From NCBI GenBank assembly GCA_018261905.1, contig JAGTRU010000026.1, forward strand, positions 1 through 64,000: DNA of 64,000 nucleotides, written 5' to 3'. Origin of the DNA: Pseudomonadota bacterium. Lineage in GTDB: Bacteria; Pseudomonadota; Gammaproteobacteria; Burkholderiales; Rhodocyclaceae. The notes under the pieces were generated by a model. It was not told the DNA's origin and searched no databases. It saw only the letters and a list, made by a program, of their open reading frames with translations. Position 1 is the stretch's first letter. Every line of letters begins with the position of its first letter. Below are positions 32,145-41,970 of this stretch, piece after piece. A program made the position numbers and the translations under genes.

Positions 32145-34292
32145 ATGCAAATCCAGCAGTCAAACGTACAGGTGATGGGCATCGATGCCGGCGGCACGAT
32201 GACCGATACCTTCTTTGTCCGGGCCGACGGCCGTTTCGTCGTCGGCAAGGCGCAAAGCAATCCCGGCGACGAGTCGCTCGCCATCTACAATTCGTCGGTG
32301 GACGCCCTCGAACACTGGGGGCGCAAGGTCGACGACGTCTATCCGGAACTGGCGACCTGCGTCTATTCCGGCACCGCCATGCTCAACCGCATCCTGATGC
32401 GCAAGGGCCTCGATGTCGGCCTGATCTGCAACAAGGGCTTCGAGCAGATCCATTCGATGGGCCGCGCCCTGCAGAGCTATCTGGGCTACGCCCTGGAAGA
32501 TCGCATCCACCTCAACACCCACCGCTACGACGAGCCGCTGGTGCCGGTTTCCCGCACCCGCGGCGTCACCGAGCGCACCGACGTGCAGGGCAAGATCGTC
32601 ATTCCGCTGCGCGAGGACGAAGTGCGCCAGGCCACCCGCGAACTGGTCGAGGCCGGTTCCCAGGCCATAGTCATCTGCCTGCTGCAGTCCCACAAGAACG
32701 AAGCCAGCGAGCAACGGGCGCGCGATCTGGTGCGGGACGAACTGAAGAAGCTCAAGTCGGACATTCCGGTCTTCGCTTCGGTGGACTACTACCCGTCGCG
32801 CAAGGAAAGCCACCGCATGAACACCACCATTCTCGAAGCCTACGGCGCCGAACCGTCGCGCCAGACGCTGAAGAAGGTCAGCGACCGCTTCAAGAAACAT
32901 GGCGCCAAGTTCGACCTGCGGGTGATGGCGACGCACGGCGGGACGATCAGCTGGAAGGCCAAGGAACTGGCCCGCACCATCGTTTCCGGCCCGATCGGCG
33001 GGGTCATCGGCTCCAAGCTGCTCGGCGAATACCTCGGCGACGAGAACATCGCCTGTTCCGACATCGGCGGCACCAGCTTCGACGTGGCGTTGATCACCAA
33101 GGGCAACTTCGCCATCAAGTCGGACCCTGACATGGCCCGCCTGGTGCTCTCGCTGCCGCTGGTCGCCATGGACTCGGTCGGCGCCGGCGCCGGCAGCTTC
33201 GTCCGCCTCGACCCGTACAGCAAGTCGATCAAGCTTGGCCCGGACAGCGCCGGTTACCGCGTCGGCACCTGCTGGCCGGAAAGCGGCCTGGATACGGTCT
33301 CGGTTTCCGACTGCCACGTCGTGCTCGGCTACCTCAATCCGCAAAATTTCCTCGGCGGTGCCATCAAGCTCGATGTCCAGCGCGCCCGCGACCACATCAA
33401 GGCGCAGATCGCCGATCCGCTCGGCCTCTCGGTGGAAGATGCGGCAGCCGGCGTCATCGAACTGCTCGACCTGACGCTGTCTGAATACCTGCGTGCCAAT
33501 ATCAGCGCCAAGGGCTACAACCCGGCCGAATTTACCTGCTTCTCTTACGGCGGCGCCGGCCCGGTGCATACCTATGGCTACACCGAAGGCGTCGGCTTCA
33601 AGGATGTCGTGGTGCCGGCCTGGGCGGCAGGATTCTCGGCTTTTGGCTGCGCCTGTGCCGACTTCGAGTACCGCTACGACAAATCGGTCGATCTGGGCGT
33701 CGCCCAGTTCGCCAGCGACGAGCAGAAAGCGGCCGCCTGCGCGACCCTGCAGGAAGCCTGGGGCGAGCTGGCGGTCAAGGTCATCGACGAGTTCGTCATC
33801 AATGGCTACAAGCCGGAGGACGTGCTGCTGATCCCCGGCTACAAGATGCAGTACATGGGCCAGCTCAACGACCTCGAAATCGTCTCGCCGGTGACCAGCG
33901 CCGCCACCGCCGCCGACTGGCAGCAGATCATCGAGTCCTTCGAGAACACTTATGGCCGCGTTTACGCCAATTCGGCGCGCTCGCCGGAACTGGGCTTCTC
34001 GGTCACCGGCGCCATCCTGCGCGGCATGGTCGTGACGCAAAAGCCGGTGCTGCCGGAAGACGCTGATGCCGGACCGACAGCGCCCAAGGAGGCCTATCTC
34101 GGCACCCGTCCGTTCTACCGCCACAAGAAGTGGGTCGAAGCGGCGCTGTGGAAGATGGAGTCGCTGAAAGCCGGCAACCATATTGTCGGGCCAGCCATCA
34201 TCGAATCCGACGCGACGACCTTCGTCGTCCCCGACGGCTTCGAAACCACGATTGACAAGCATCGCCTGTTCCATCTCAAAGAAGTCAAGTGA
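32145..34292 (+). CDS. acxA: Acetone carboxylase beta subunit (AcxA)
   Basis: This 715-residue HyuA/hydantoinase-A-type subunit of acetone carboxylase carries the ATP-binding fold. MGIDAGGTMTDTFFVRADGR at residues 8-27 starts the actin-like domain, and SGPIGGVIGSK plus CSDIGGTSFDVALI in the middle complete it. Acetone carboxylase (alpha2-beta2-gamma2, ATP- and Mn-dependent) converts acetone and bicarbonate to acetoacetate. The Xanthobacter beta subunit is nearly the same length (recalled, about 717). It is the first gene of acxABC, behind a sigma-54 promoter. Confidence 0.94.
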   Translation: MQIQQSNVQVMGIDAGGTMTDTFFVRADGRFVVGKAQSNPGDESLAIYNSSVDALEHWGRKVDDVYPELATCVYSGTAMLNRILMRKGLDVGLICNKGFEQIHSMGRALQSYLGYALEDRIHLNTHRYDEPLVPVSRTRGVTERTDVQGKIVIPLREDEVRQATRELVEAGSQAIVICLLQSHKNEASEQRARDLVRDELKKLKSDIPVFASVDYYPSRKESHRMNTTILEAYGAEPSRQTLKKVSDRFKKHGAKFDLRVMATHGGTISWKAKELARTIVSGPIGGVIGSKLLGEYLGDENIACSDIGGTSFDVALITKGNFAIKSDPDMARLVLSLPLVAMDSVGAGAGSFVRLDPYSKSIKLGPDSAGYRVGTCWPESGLDTVSVSDCHVVLGYLNPQNFLGGAIKLDVQRARDHIKAQIADPLGLSVEDAAAGVIELLDLTLSEYLRANISAKGYNPAEFTCFSYGGAGPVHTYGYTEGVGFKDVVVPAWAAGFSAFGCACADFEYRYDKSVDLGVAQFASDEQKAAACATLQEAWGELAVKVIDEFVINGYKPEDVLLIPGYKMQYMGQLNDLEIVSPVTSAATAADWQQIIESFENTYGRVYANSARSPELGFSVTGAILRGMVVTQKPVLPEDADAGPTAPKEAYLGTRPFYRHKKWVEAALWKMESLKAGNHIVGPAIIESDATTFVVPDGFETTIDKHRLFHLKEVK

Positions 34293-34303
34293 GGAGACCC
34301 ACC

Positions 34304-36628
34304 ATGAATATGATGAGCACAAAAGAAATCGGCCTCGGCAACCTGCTGGCCAGCGGCATGACGCTCAAGCAGCACCGCGATGCGATCCTCGAGCGCACCC
34401 AGTCGACGGGTTACTACAACGGCCTGGAAAAACTCGAATTCCGCGACAGCGACCCGATCGGCTACGAGAAGCTCTTTTCCAAGCTGCGCGGCGGCCTGGT
34501 CCACGCCCGGGAAACGGCCAAGAAGATTGCCGCCAGCCCGATCGTCGAGCAGGAAGGCGAACTCTGCTTCACGCTTTACAACGCCGCTGGCGACTGCATC
34601 CTGACGTCGACGGGGATCATCATCCACGTCGGCACCATGGGGGCGGCGATCAAGTACATGATCGAGAACAACTGGGAAGCCAACCCGACGATCAACCCCG
34701 GCGACATGTTCACGACCAATGACTGCGCCATCGGCAACGTGCACCCCTGCGACATCGCCACCATCGTGCCGATCTTCTGGGCCGGCAAGCTGATCGGCTG
34801 GGTCGGCGGCGTCACCCACGTCATCGATACCGGTGCCGTCACGCCGGGCTCGATGTCCACCGGTCAGACCCAGCGTTTCGGTGACGGCTACATGATCACC
34901 TGCCGCAAGACCGGTATCAACGACGAACCGCTGCGCGACTGGCTGCATGAGTCGCAGCGTTCGGTGCGCACGCCGAAATACTGGATTCTCGACGAAAAGA
35001 CCCGCATCGCCGGTTGCCACATGATCCGCGAACTGGTCGAGGAAGTGATCAAGGCCGACGGTTTGGAAGCCTACGAGAAGTTCTCGGCAGAAGTCATCGA
35101 AGAAGGTCGCCGCGGCCTGATGAGCCGGATCAAGGCGATGACCCTGCCGGGCAAATATCGCAAGGTGTCCTTTGTCGATGTGCCTTTCAAACACGAGGAC
35201 ATCCAGGTGTCCAACGCCTTCGCCAAGCTCGACTCGATCATGCACTCGCCAGTCGAGATGACCATCAAGCCGGACGGCAAGTGGCGGCTCGACTTCGAAG
35301 GCGCCAGCCGCTGGGGCTGGCATACCTTCAATGCCCACCAGGTGGCCTTCACCTCGGGCATCTGGGTCATGATGTCGCAGACGCTGGTGCCGACCCAACG
35401 CATCAACGATGGTGCCTACTTCGCCACCGAGTTCCACCTGCCCAAGGGCACCTGGTGCAACCCGGACGACCGCCGCACCGGTCACGCCTATGCCTGGCAC
35501 TTCCTGGTCTCCGGCTGGGCGGCCTTGTGGCGCGGCCTGAGCCAGTCCTACTTCAGCCGCGGCTATCTGGAAGAGGTCAATGCCGGCAACGCCAACACCT
35601 CCAACTGGCTGCAGGGCGGCGGCATCAACCAGGACGGCGAGATCCACGCGGTCAACAGCTTCGAAGCTTCGTCGTGCGGTACCGGTGCCTGCGCCGTCAA
35701 GGACGGTCTGAACCACGCCGCCGCCATCTGGAACCCGGAAGGCGACATGGGCGACATCGAAATCTGGGAAATGGCCGAGCCGCTGCTGTACCTGGGGCGC
35801 AACGTCAAATCCAACTCCGGCGGCTACGGCAAGTACCGTGGCGGCTGTGGTTTCGAAACCCTGCGCATGGTCTGGAACGCCCAGGACTGGACGATGTTCT
35901 TCATGGGCAACGGCTACATGAACAGCGACTGGGGCATGATGGGCGGCTACCCGTCGGCCACCGGCTACCGTTTCGAAGCGCACAACACCGGTCTCAAGGA
36001 ACGCATCGCCATCGGCGACTCGCTGCCACTGGGCGGCGACATCGATCCGAGCGCGCCCGACTACGAGCGTCACCTCGATGCGACGGCCGTGGTCAAGCGC
36101 GACAAGCAGTGCATGACCACCGAGGACTGCTATGAAAACCACGACCTTTACCTGAACTACCTGCGCGGCGGCCCGGGCTTCGGCGATCCGATCGATCGTG
36201 AAGTTAGTGCCATCGAGAACGACCTCAACCAGAAATTCCTGCTGCCGGAATTCGCCGAAAAGGTCTACGGCGCCGTGTTCACCCAGGATGCCAAGGGTGT
36301 GTTCAGCATCGATGCCGAACTGACCCGGCAGCGCCGCACGGAAATCCGCAAGGAACGCCTGGCCCGTGCCCTGCCGACCCGCGAGTGGATGAAGGAAGAG
36401 CGCGAACGGATCATCAACAAGCATGCCGCGGTGCAGGTCCAGCACATGTTCGCCACCAGCTTCGGACTGTCCGAGAAATTCACCCAGGAGTTCAAGGATT
36501 TCTGGAGCCTGCCGGCTGACTGGCAACTGCTCGAAGACGAACTGGGCGTGCCGACCTACGGCTCGAAGCACCGTATGGATCTCTCGCTGATGCCCGACGT
36601 GAAGACCGTCGTCCAGGTCGAAGAGTAA
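34304..36628 (+). CDS. acxB: Acetone carboxylase alpha subunit (AcxB)
   Basis: This 774-residue HyuB-type subunit provides the catalytic Mn-containing part of acetone carboxylase. It starts MNMMSTKEIGLGNLLASGMT after a GAGGAG site. The central regions FTTNDCAIGNVHPCD and EVNAGNANTSNWLQGGG are typical of the large subunits of the acetone/acetophenone carboxylase family. The frame is open slightly upstream across the acxA stop, but the ATG at 34304 has the proper ribosome site. It is cotranscribed with acxA (11-base gap). Confidence 0.93.
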   Translation: MNMMSTKEIGLGNLLASGMTLKQHRDAILERTQSTGYYNGLEKLEFRDSDPIGYEKLFSKLRGGLVHARETAKKIAASPIVEQEGELCFTLYNAAGDCILTSTGIIIHVGTMGAAIKYMIENNWEANPTINPGDMFTTNDCAIGNVHPCDIATIVPIFWAGKLIGWVGGVTHVIDTGAVTPGSMSTGQTQRFGDGYMITCRKTGINDEPLRDWLHESQRSVRTPKYWILDEKTRIAGCHMIRELVEEVIKADGLEAYEKFSAEVIEEGRRGLMSRIKAMTLPGKYRKVSFVDVPFKHEDIQVSNAFAKLDSIMHSPVEMTIKPDGKWRLDFEGASRWGWHTFNAHQVAFTSGIWVMMSQTLVPTQRINDGAYFATEFHLPKGTWCNPDDRRTGHAYAWHFLVSGWAALWRGLSQSYFSRGYLEEVNAGNANTSNWLQGGGINQDGEIHAVNSFEASSCGTGACAVKDGLNHAAAIWNPEGDMGDIEIWEMAEPLLYLGRNVKSNSGGYGKYRGGCGFETLRMVWNAQDWTMFFMGNGYMNSDWGMMGGYPSATGYRFEAHNTGLKERIAIGDSLPLGGDIDPSAPDYERHLDATAVVKRDKQCMTTEDCYENHDLYLNYLRGGPGFGDPIDREVSAIENDLNQKFLLPEFAEKVYGAVFTQDAKGVFSIDAELTRQRRTEIRKERLARALPTREWMKEERERIINKHAAVQVQHMFATSFGLSEKFTQEFKDFWSLPADWQLLEDELGVPTYGSKHRMDLSLMPDVKTVVQVEE

Positions 36629-36664
36629 GCCGCGCAATCGATTATCTGAATCAAGGAGACAAAA

Positions 36665-37168
36665 ATGTCATATACCAATGAACAGGTTTCACATCTGGTC
36701 GAAGGCTCGCTGGACTGGGAAACGACCTTCCGCATGCTGTCGATGCCCAAGGACAACAGCCGCTTCGAGCAGTACCTCGCGGCGCTGCAGGCCAAGGTCG
36801 GCTTCAAGGATCGCATCGTCCTGCCGCTGGCCCCGCACATGTACATCGTGCAGTCGGCCAAGACCAAGCAGTGGCTCATCAAGTGCGACTGCGGCCACGA
36901 GTTCTGCGACTACAAGGAGAACTGGAAACTGCATGCCTCGATCTACGTGCGCGACACCGAAGAGGCGATGACCGAGGTCTATCCCAAGCTGATGGCGCCG
37001 GATACCCAGTGGCAGGTCTATCGCGAGTACTACTGCCCGACCTGCGGCACGCTGCACGACGTCGAGGCGCCGACCCCGTGGTACCCGGTGATCCACGACT
37101 TCGAGCCGGATATCGAGGCTTTCTACAAGGAATGGGTGCACCTGCCGGTACCGGAGCGGGTTGATTAA
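36665..37168 (+). CDS. acxC: Acetone carboxylase gamma subunit (AcxC)
   Basis: This 167-residue subunit completes the complex. A zinc-binding pair of motifs is visible: CDCGHEFC at about residues 77-84 and CPTCGT at about 125-130. Length matches the 20-kDa gamma subunit of known acetone carboxylases. The ATG follows AAGGAGA. The three acx genes and their order A-B-C agree with the canonical operon. Confidence 0.93.
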   Translation: MSYTNEQVSHLVEGSLDWETTFRMLSMPKDNSRFEQYLAALQAKVGFKDRIVLPLAPHMYIVQSAKTKQWLIKCDCGHEFCDYKENWKLHASIYVRDTEEAMTEVYPKLMAPDTQWQVYREYYCPTCGTLHDVEAPTPWYPVIHDFEPDIEAFYKEWVHLPVPERVD

Positions 37169-37174
37169 GACCGC

Positions 37175-37305
37175 ACTGCTCCTCCCCCTTGCCCGCAGGA
37201 AATCCCCTTGGGGGACAAGGGGGAGGCCGGGTGGGGGATGGGGGTGTAGCGGCGTCCTCATAACCCATCCCCACCCCAGCCCTCCCCTTGAAGGGGAGGG
37301 GGTGC
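37175..37305. repeat. Nested inverted-repeat element between acxC and the CoA-transferase
   Basis: Three stems lie in succession: CTCCCCCTTG (37181-37190) with CAAGGGGGAG (37216-37225); an imperfect stem GGGTGGGGGATGGG (about 37229-37242) with CCCATCCCCACCCC (37264-37277); and CCCTCCCCTT with AAGGGGAGGG (37280-37300). The layout resembles the G/C-rich palindromic repeats common in bacterial intergenic spaces. It may attenuate or stabilise the acx transcript before the CoA-transferase gene. Confidence 0.55.
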
Positions 37306-37348
37306 AGACACGTCTGCTCGACACTAACCCCATGGAGACAGCCTTGAA

Positions 37349-38740
37349 ATGAACAAAGTTTATGCAACGAGCGAGGCCGCACTGGACGGCCTGCTTTTCG
37401 ACGGCATGACCGTCGCCGCCGGCGGCTTCGGCCTGTGCGGCATTCCGGAAAACCTGATCGCCGGCCTGCTGCAGGCCGGCACGAGCGATCTGACCATCGT
37501 TGGCAACAATGCCGGCGTCGACGATTTCGGCATGGGGCCGTTGCTCAAGACGCGGCAGGTCAGGAAGGTCGTCGCGTCATACGTCGGCGAGAACAAAGAG
37601 TTCGAGCGTCAGGTGCTGGCCGGCGAACTGGAACTCGAACTGGTGCCGCAGGGCACCCTGGCCGAGCGTCTGCGCGCCGGTGGGGCCGGCATCCCGGGTT
37701 TCTACACGCGGACTGCCTTTGGCACCCGATTGGCCGAAGGCAAGGAAACCCGCCATTTCGACGACCAGGAATACGTGCTGGAACCGGCTATCCGCGCCGA
37801 CGTCGCCATCGTCAAGGCCTGGAAGGGCGATCATGCCGGCAACCTGGTCTTTCGCAAGACGGCGCGCAATTTCAACCCGATGATCGCCACCTGCGGCCGG
37901 GTCACCGTCGCCGAAGTCGAGGAGCTGGTCGCGCCGGGCGAACTCGATCCGGACCAAATCCACACGCCGGGCATTTATGTGGACCGCATCATCCAGGGCG
38001 CCGGCTACCAGAAACGTATCGAGTTCCGCACCACGGCCGGCGGTGCGACGCCGGGCAAGCAGGACCCGCTGCGCGAACGGATGGCCCGGCGGGCCGCGCA
38101 GGAATTGCGCAGCGGCTATTACGTCAATCTCGGCATCGGCATTCCGACGCTGGTCGCCAACTACATTCCCGAAGGCATGCACGTCACGCTGCAGTCGGAG
38201 AACGGCCTGCTCGGCATCGGCCCCTTTCCGCCCAGCGAACAGGTCGACGCCGACCTGATCAACGCCGGCAAGCAGACCATCACCAGCATTCCCGGCAGCA
38301 GTTTCTTTTCCAGCGCCGATTCTTTCGCGATGATTCGCGGCGGCCATGTCGACCTCTCCATCCTCGGCGGTCTGGAAGTCTCGGAGAACGGCGACCTGGC
38401 CAACTGGATGGTCCCCGGCAAGATGGTCAAAGGGCCCGGAGGTGCCATGGACCTGGTCTCCGGCGTCGGGCGGGTGATCGTGCTGATGGAACACACGGCC
38501 AGGGACGGCGCGCCGAAAATCCTGCCCCGTTGCAATCTGCCGCTGACCGGCCGGGGGGTGGTGGATATGATCATCACCGAGCTCTGCGTGTTCACCGTGA
38601 ACGAGGGCGGCGGCTTGACGCTGAGCGAACTGCAGCCCGGGGTGTCGGTAGACGAAGTGCGGGCGAAAACCGGCTGCGCCTTCGTTCTGTCGTCCGGACT
38701 GGCCGCGGCCGTCGCGCTGGAGCGCGCCGCGCGGCAATGA
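37349..38740 (+). CDS. Fused succinyl-CoA:3-ketoacid CoA-transferase (A+B)
   Basis: This 463-residue protein joins the two SCOT subunits. The A part, residues 1-225, has [16 protein letters not shown] and [12 protein letters not shown]. The B part, about 240-463, has [17 protein letters not shown] and the catalytic Glu E284 in QSENGLLG. Mammalian OXCT1 has this single-chain form, but bacteria usually have two genes (scoA and scoB). Lying directly behind acxABC, it most likely activates acetoacetate from acetone with succinyl-CoA to acetoacetyl-CoA. A linker rich in Gly and Thr ([13 protein letters not shown]) joins the halves. Confidence 0.92.
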   Translation: MNKVYATSEAALDGLLFDGMTVAAGGFGLCGIPENLIAGLLQAGTSDLTIVGNNAGVDDFGMGPLLKTRQVRKVVASYVGENKEFERQVLAGELELELVPQGTLAERLRAGGAGIPGFYTRTAFGTRLAEGKETRHFDDQEYVLEPAIRADVAIVKAWKGDHAGNLVFRKTARNFNPMIATCGRVTVAEVEELVAPGELDPDQIHTPGIYVDRIIQGAGYQKRIEFRTTAGGATPGKQDPLRERMARRAAQELRSGYYVNLGIGIPTLVANYIPEGMHVTLQSENGLLGIGPFPPSEQVDADLINAGKQTITSIPGSSFFSSADSFAMIRGGHVDLSILGGLEVSENGDLANWMVPGKMVKGPGGAMDLVSGVGRVIVLMEHTARDGAPKILPRCNLPLTGRGVVDMIITELCVFTVNEGGGLTLSELQPGVSVDEVRAKTGCAFVLSSGLAAAVALERAARQ

Positions 38741-38934
38741 ACGGGGCGTCCGTTGCCGTCGGGAAAGGGCCGTCGGAAGTCCACACCGGCCGCGCCACCA
38801 TCGATCTGGTCTGCGACCTGTGGGCGATCGAGTGTCGGCACCAGCTTGGTATCCTTTCCCGGGCGGCCTATCTGCAGGCCGTCGCGGCCCGCCGGCGGGC
38901 CGCCCAACCGAGAGAGGAAAACAAGGATGAGTGA
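38737..38934 (+). CDS. Small coupled ORF between the CoA-transferase and PcaC-like genes
   Basis: This 65-residue frame starts at an ATG that overlaps the CoA-transferase stop (ATGA) and ends eight bases inside the next gene. It reads as a plausible soluble protein, with [19 protein letters not shown] and a basic, Ala-rich helix toward the C-terminus. No family is recognised. The double overlap suggests translation in the same operon. Confidence 0.5.
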   Translation: MNGASVAVGKGPSEVHTGRATIDLVCDLWAIECRHQLGILSRAAYLQAVAARRRAAQPREENKDE

Positions 38935-39310
38935 TGCTTACACTGATGGTCTGAAAATTCGCCGCCAGGTCATGGGCGACGATTTTGTCGATCAGGCTTT
39001 TGCCAATGCCAGCGAATTTACCCGGCCCTTGCAGGATTTCATTACCGGCCATGCCTGGGGTGCCGTCTGGGGACGGCCCGGTCTCGACCTGAAGACCCGC
39101 AGCCTGATCACCGTTGCCATGCTGACGGCGCTCGGGCGCCAGGCGGAATTGCGCGGCCACCTGGGCGGCGCCCTCAATAACGGCGTCTCGCCGACGGAAA
39201 TCCAGGAAGTTCTCCTGCACGCCGCCGTCTATTGCGGCGTGCCGCTGGCTGCCGACGCCTTTCGCACGGCCGAGCCGGTACTCGCCGCGGAGCTGGCCAA
39301 AGGTGCCTGA
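38927..39310 (+). CDS. Carboxymuconolactone decarboxylase (PcaC) family protein
   Basis: This 127-residue protein belongs to the CMD/AhpD-like fold. LDLKTRSLITVAMLTALGR and LRGHLGGALNNGVSPTEIQEVLLHAAVYCGVPLAADAF (in parts) are the signature. The start at 38927 follows AGAGAGGAAAACAAGG. No protocatechuate genes are near, so it is probably not a classical PcaC. Close homologues occur by acetone or ketone degradation genes, but the activity is undefined. It is the last gene of the acetone island. Confidence 0.85.
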   Translation: MSDAYTDGLKIRRQVMGDDFVDQAFANASEFTRPLQDFITGHAWGAVWGRPGLDLKTRSLITVAMLTALGRQAELRGHLGGALNNGVSPTEIQEVLLHAAVYCGVPLAADAFRTAEPVLAAELAKGA

Positions 39311-39364
39311 CCGGGGGCGGGCGCCGGGCCGCCATGCCCGGCGGTGCAATTGCGGCTTCCGGGC

Positions 39365-39775
39365 TCAATCCAGCCGGTGCAGCGGCGCCAAGCCGATCTG
39401 CTGGCGCAGTCTCTGGCACTCGGGATTGGGCGTGCCGTCTTCCAGCCAGTTGGCAAATTCGCGACAGGGCGAGGGGCGGTTCGGGTAGATCCGGCAGCCG
39501 ATTCCCGGCTGACCGAGCGTGCCGCTCAGGGCGATGCATCTGGCGTGACCGCTTTCAGTGCCTTTCATGCAGACCATCAGAGCATTGATCTGGCTGACCA
39601 GTTCGGCCGGAACGACGCCGCCGGAGCCCTCGCTCAGTTCGCCGCAGTAGAAGGAGACGCGGTAGTGGGCGCAGCAGGCGCCGCAGGACGTACAGGGATT
39701 GTCCGGGCCGTCCGGCATGTCGATGAAAACTCGGTTGTCGTCGAGCGTGCGACGGATCGGGATGCTCTTCGCCAT
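39365..39775 (-). CDS. YkgJ-like Cys-cluster (Zn/Fe-binding) protein
   Basis: This 136-residue protein has the YkgJ pattern: CTSCGACCAHYRVSF at about residues 28-42, then a separated C in GIGCRIYPNRPSPCREF. The four to five Cys could bind an Fe-S cluster or zinc. Function is unknown in the family. It begins MAKSIPIRRTL at 39775. Its ribosome site reads AGGAGA. Confidence 0.85.
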   Translation of the reverse strand: MAKSIPIRRTLDDNRVFIDMPDGPDNPCTSCGACCAHYRVSFYCGELSEGSGGVVPAELVSQINALMVCMKGTESGHARCIALSGTLGQPGIGCRIYPNRPSPCREFANWLEDGTPNPECQRLRQQIGLAPLHRLD

Positions 39776-39927
39776 GAAAATGTCTCCTGTTGCGGGCGGT
39801 GCTGCAGTATCTGCCCCCAAGGGGCAAGATGGAAATGTTAGCAAAGGCCGGCGGCGGGTCCGCCCTCTCGTCGATCTGGCAATTCGCCCCAGGCTGGCGG
39901 TAAACTGCCCTTTTCCCCTCCGAGTCG

Positions 39928-40509
39928 ATGAGCATGGAACGCTGCCCCTGGTGCGAAGCCTTTCCCCTCTACCGTGAATACCATGACCGGGAATGGGGCG
40001 TGCCGCAATACGACGATCGGGCGCTGTTCGAGCTGCTGATCCTGGAAGGGGCGCAGGCCGGCTTGTCGTGGGCGACCATCCTGAAGAAGCGGGCAAACTA
40101 CCGGCGTGCCTTCGATGCCTTCGATCCGGCCCTGATCGCCCGTTACGATGATGAAAAGGTCGCCGCCCTGCTGGCCGATCCGGGCATCGTGCGCAATCGC
40201 CTGAAGATCGCCGCGGCCATCCAGAACGCCCGGGCCTACCTGGCGCTCGTTGCCGGCGGACAATCGCTCAGCGATTTTCTCTGGCAATTCGTCGATCGGC
40301 AGCCGATTGTGCACCGCTGGACGGCGCTGACCGAGGTGCCGGCCCGTACCATGCAGTCGGATGCGATGAGCCAAGCCTTGCGCCAGGCCGGCTTCAAGTT
40401 CGTCGGCTCGACCATTTGCTATGCCCTGATGCAATCGACCGGCATGGTCAACGACCATCTGCTCAGTTGCCCTCGGCACGCCGAAGTTCAGGCCGGCGGC
40501 CGGCCCTGA
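39928..40509 (+). CDS. tag: DNA-3-methyladenine glycosylase I (Tag)
   Basis: This 193-residue base-excision repair enzyme removes 3-methyladenine. Zinc ligands are visible: C in CPWCE at the start, H in YREYHDREWG, and H and C near the C-terminus (NDHLLSCPRHAEV). ILEGAQAGLSWATILKKRANYRRAFDAFD (in parts) forms the recognition helices. Start 39928 (MSMERC) or 39934 (MERC) are both possible. Confidence 0.93.
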   Translation: MSMERCPWCEAFPLYREYHDREWGVPQYDDRALFELLILEGAQAGLSWATILKKRANYRRAFDAFDPALIARYDDEKVAALLADPGIVRNRLKIAAAIQNARAYLALVAGGQSLSDFLWQFVDRQPIVHRWTALTEVPARTMQSDAMSQALRQAGFKFVGSTICYALMQSTGMVNDHLLSCPRHAEVQAGGRP

Positions 40510-40608
40510 GATCGATGCCGGCTTGTCGGTCGGGACAACTCGATGCTGGCGGCGACGAGTTTGGCAGGTACTATCTGCCTTTACCCATCGAAGAGAAGCC
40601 CCCCAGGA

Positions 40609-41916
40609 ATGCCAAGCGAAGTCAAAGAGAAGCCCATTTACGCCGTGGCGGCGGCCGTCCAGTTACCGACCGTCAGCGACAGCGAATTCGAGGCCTCGCT
40701 GGCCGAATTGCGCGAACTGGCCAAAACGCTGGGCTTCACGGTGCTCCGTACCTTCATTCAGAAGCGTGCCAGTTTCGATACGACGGGTTATCTCGGCATC
40801 GGCAAACGCCAGGAAATCGAGCACTACGCAGCGCACGAAGCCGGTTGCGAAATCGAAGCCATCCTTGTCGATCATGAAATCTCGCCGTCGCAGGCGCGCA
40901 ATCTCGAAAAGGAAACCGGTTGCGGCGTGATGGACCGCACCATGGTCATTCTCGAAATTTTCCACAACAATGCGCGTTCCCGCGCCGCCAGGGCACAGGT
41001 TGAAATCGCCCGCCTCGGCTACATGGCGCCGCGTCTGCGCGAGGCGGCCAAGCTGGCCGGGTCGCAGGGGCGGCAGCGCAGCGGCGTCGGCGGCCGCGGG
41101 GCCGGCGAGTCGCACACCGAACTGGACCGGCGCAAGATCCGCGACCGGATCGCCGAGTTGCAGCTCGAAATCGTCGCCATGGAAGCCGAGCGCAAGACGC
41201 AGCGCGCCCGCCGCCAGGAACGCCAGGGCCTGGCCAGCGTCGCCCTGGTCGGCTACACCAATGCCGGCAAATCGACCCTGATGCGGGCGCTGACCGGCAG
41301 CGAGGTGCTGGTTGCCAACAAGTTGTTCGCCACGCTCGATACCACGGTGCGCACCCTGCATCCGGAAAGCGTGCCGCGCGTGCTGGTCAGCGATACCGTC
41401 GGGTTCATCAAGAACCTGCCGCACGGCCTGGTCGCCTCCTTCAAATCGACCCTCGACGAGGCGCTGGATGCGGCTTTGCTGCTCCATGTCATCGATGCCA
41501 GCGATCCCGGTTTCGAGCGCCAGCTCGAAGTGACCGATACGGTGCTGGCCGAGATCGCGGCCGATGTCGTGCCGCGCCTGCGCATCTTCAACAAGATCGA
41601 CCACGTCGGCGATGCCGCGGCGCAAGCCGAATGCACCGCCGCATTGCGGGCGAAGTACCCGGATTGCGTCGTGATGAGTGCCCGTCGTCCGGATGAGGTG
41701 GCGCTGCTCCGCCAGACCATCCTGGCCTTTTTCCGGCAAAATCTGGTCGAGGCCGAGCTGTTCCTGCCTTGGTCGGCCCAGCAACTACGCGGCGAAATCT
41801 TCGCCCAGTGCGAGGTGCTGGAGGAGCGAGCCGATGCTGCGGGGGCGTTCTTCCGCGTGCGGGGCGAGAGCGATAGCCTGAGCCGGCTGCGCGAGCAGTT
41901 CGACCTGGTGAGCTAA
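40609..41916 (+). CDS. hflX: GTPase HflX
   Basis: This 435-residue ribosome-associated GTPase has an N-terminal HflX domain (TGYLGIGKRQEIE, VDHEISPSQARNLE, DRTMVILEIFHNNARSRAA), a middle coiled segment and the G domain from about residue 205. G1 is VGYTNAGKST, G3 DTVGFI and G4 NKID. Start 40609 (MPSEVKEK) is followed by a normal HflX N-terminus. The usual hfq-hflX-hflKC neighbourhood is not seen here. HflX splits 70S ribosomes under stress. Confidence 0.93.
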   Translation: MPSEVKEKPIYAVAAAVQLPTVSDSEFEASLAELRELAKTLGFTVLRTFIQKRASFDTTGYLGIGKRQEIEHYAAHEAGCEIEAILVDHEISPSQARNLEKETGCGVMDRTMVILEIFHNNARSRAARAQVEIARLGYMAPRLREAAKLAGSQGRQRSGVGGRGAGESHTELDRRKIRDRIAELQLEIVAMEAERKTQRARRQERQGLASVALVGYTNAGKSTLMRALTGSEVLVANKLFATLDTTVRTLHPESVPRVLVSDTVGFIKNLPHGLVASFKSTLDEALDAALLLHVIDASDPGFERQLEVTDTVLAEIAADVVPRLRIFNKIDHVGDAAAQAECTAALRAKYPDCVVMSARRPDEVALLRQTILAFFRQNLVEAELFLPWSAQQLRGEIFAQCEVLEERADAAGAFFRVRGESDSLSRLREQFDLVS

Positions 41917-41970
41917 CGCAGCGGCGCCGCCAGCGCTGGGGGAAGGGCCGCAAAGCCCCCGCGGTAGACG

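Noticed and set aside
32160-36637. Two long minus-strand frames opposite acxA and acxB
   Set aside because: They are antisense to genes with clear family motifs; long mirror frames are expected at this GC content.
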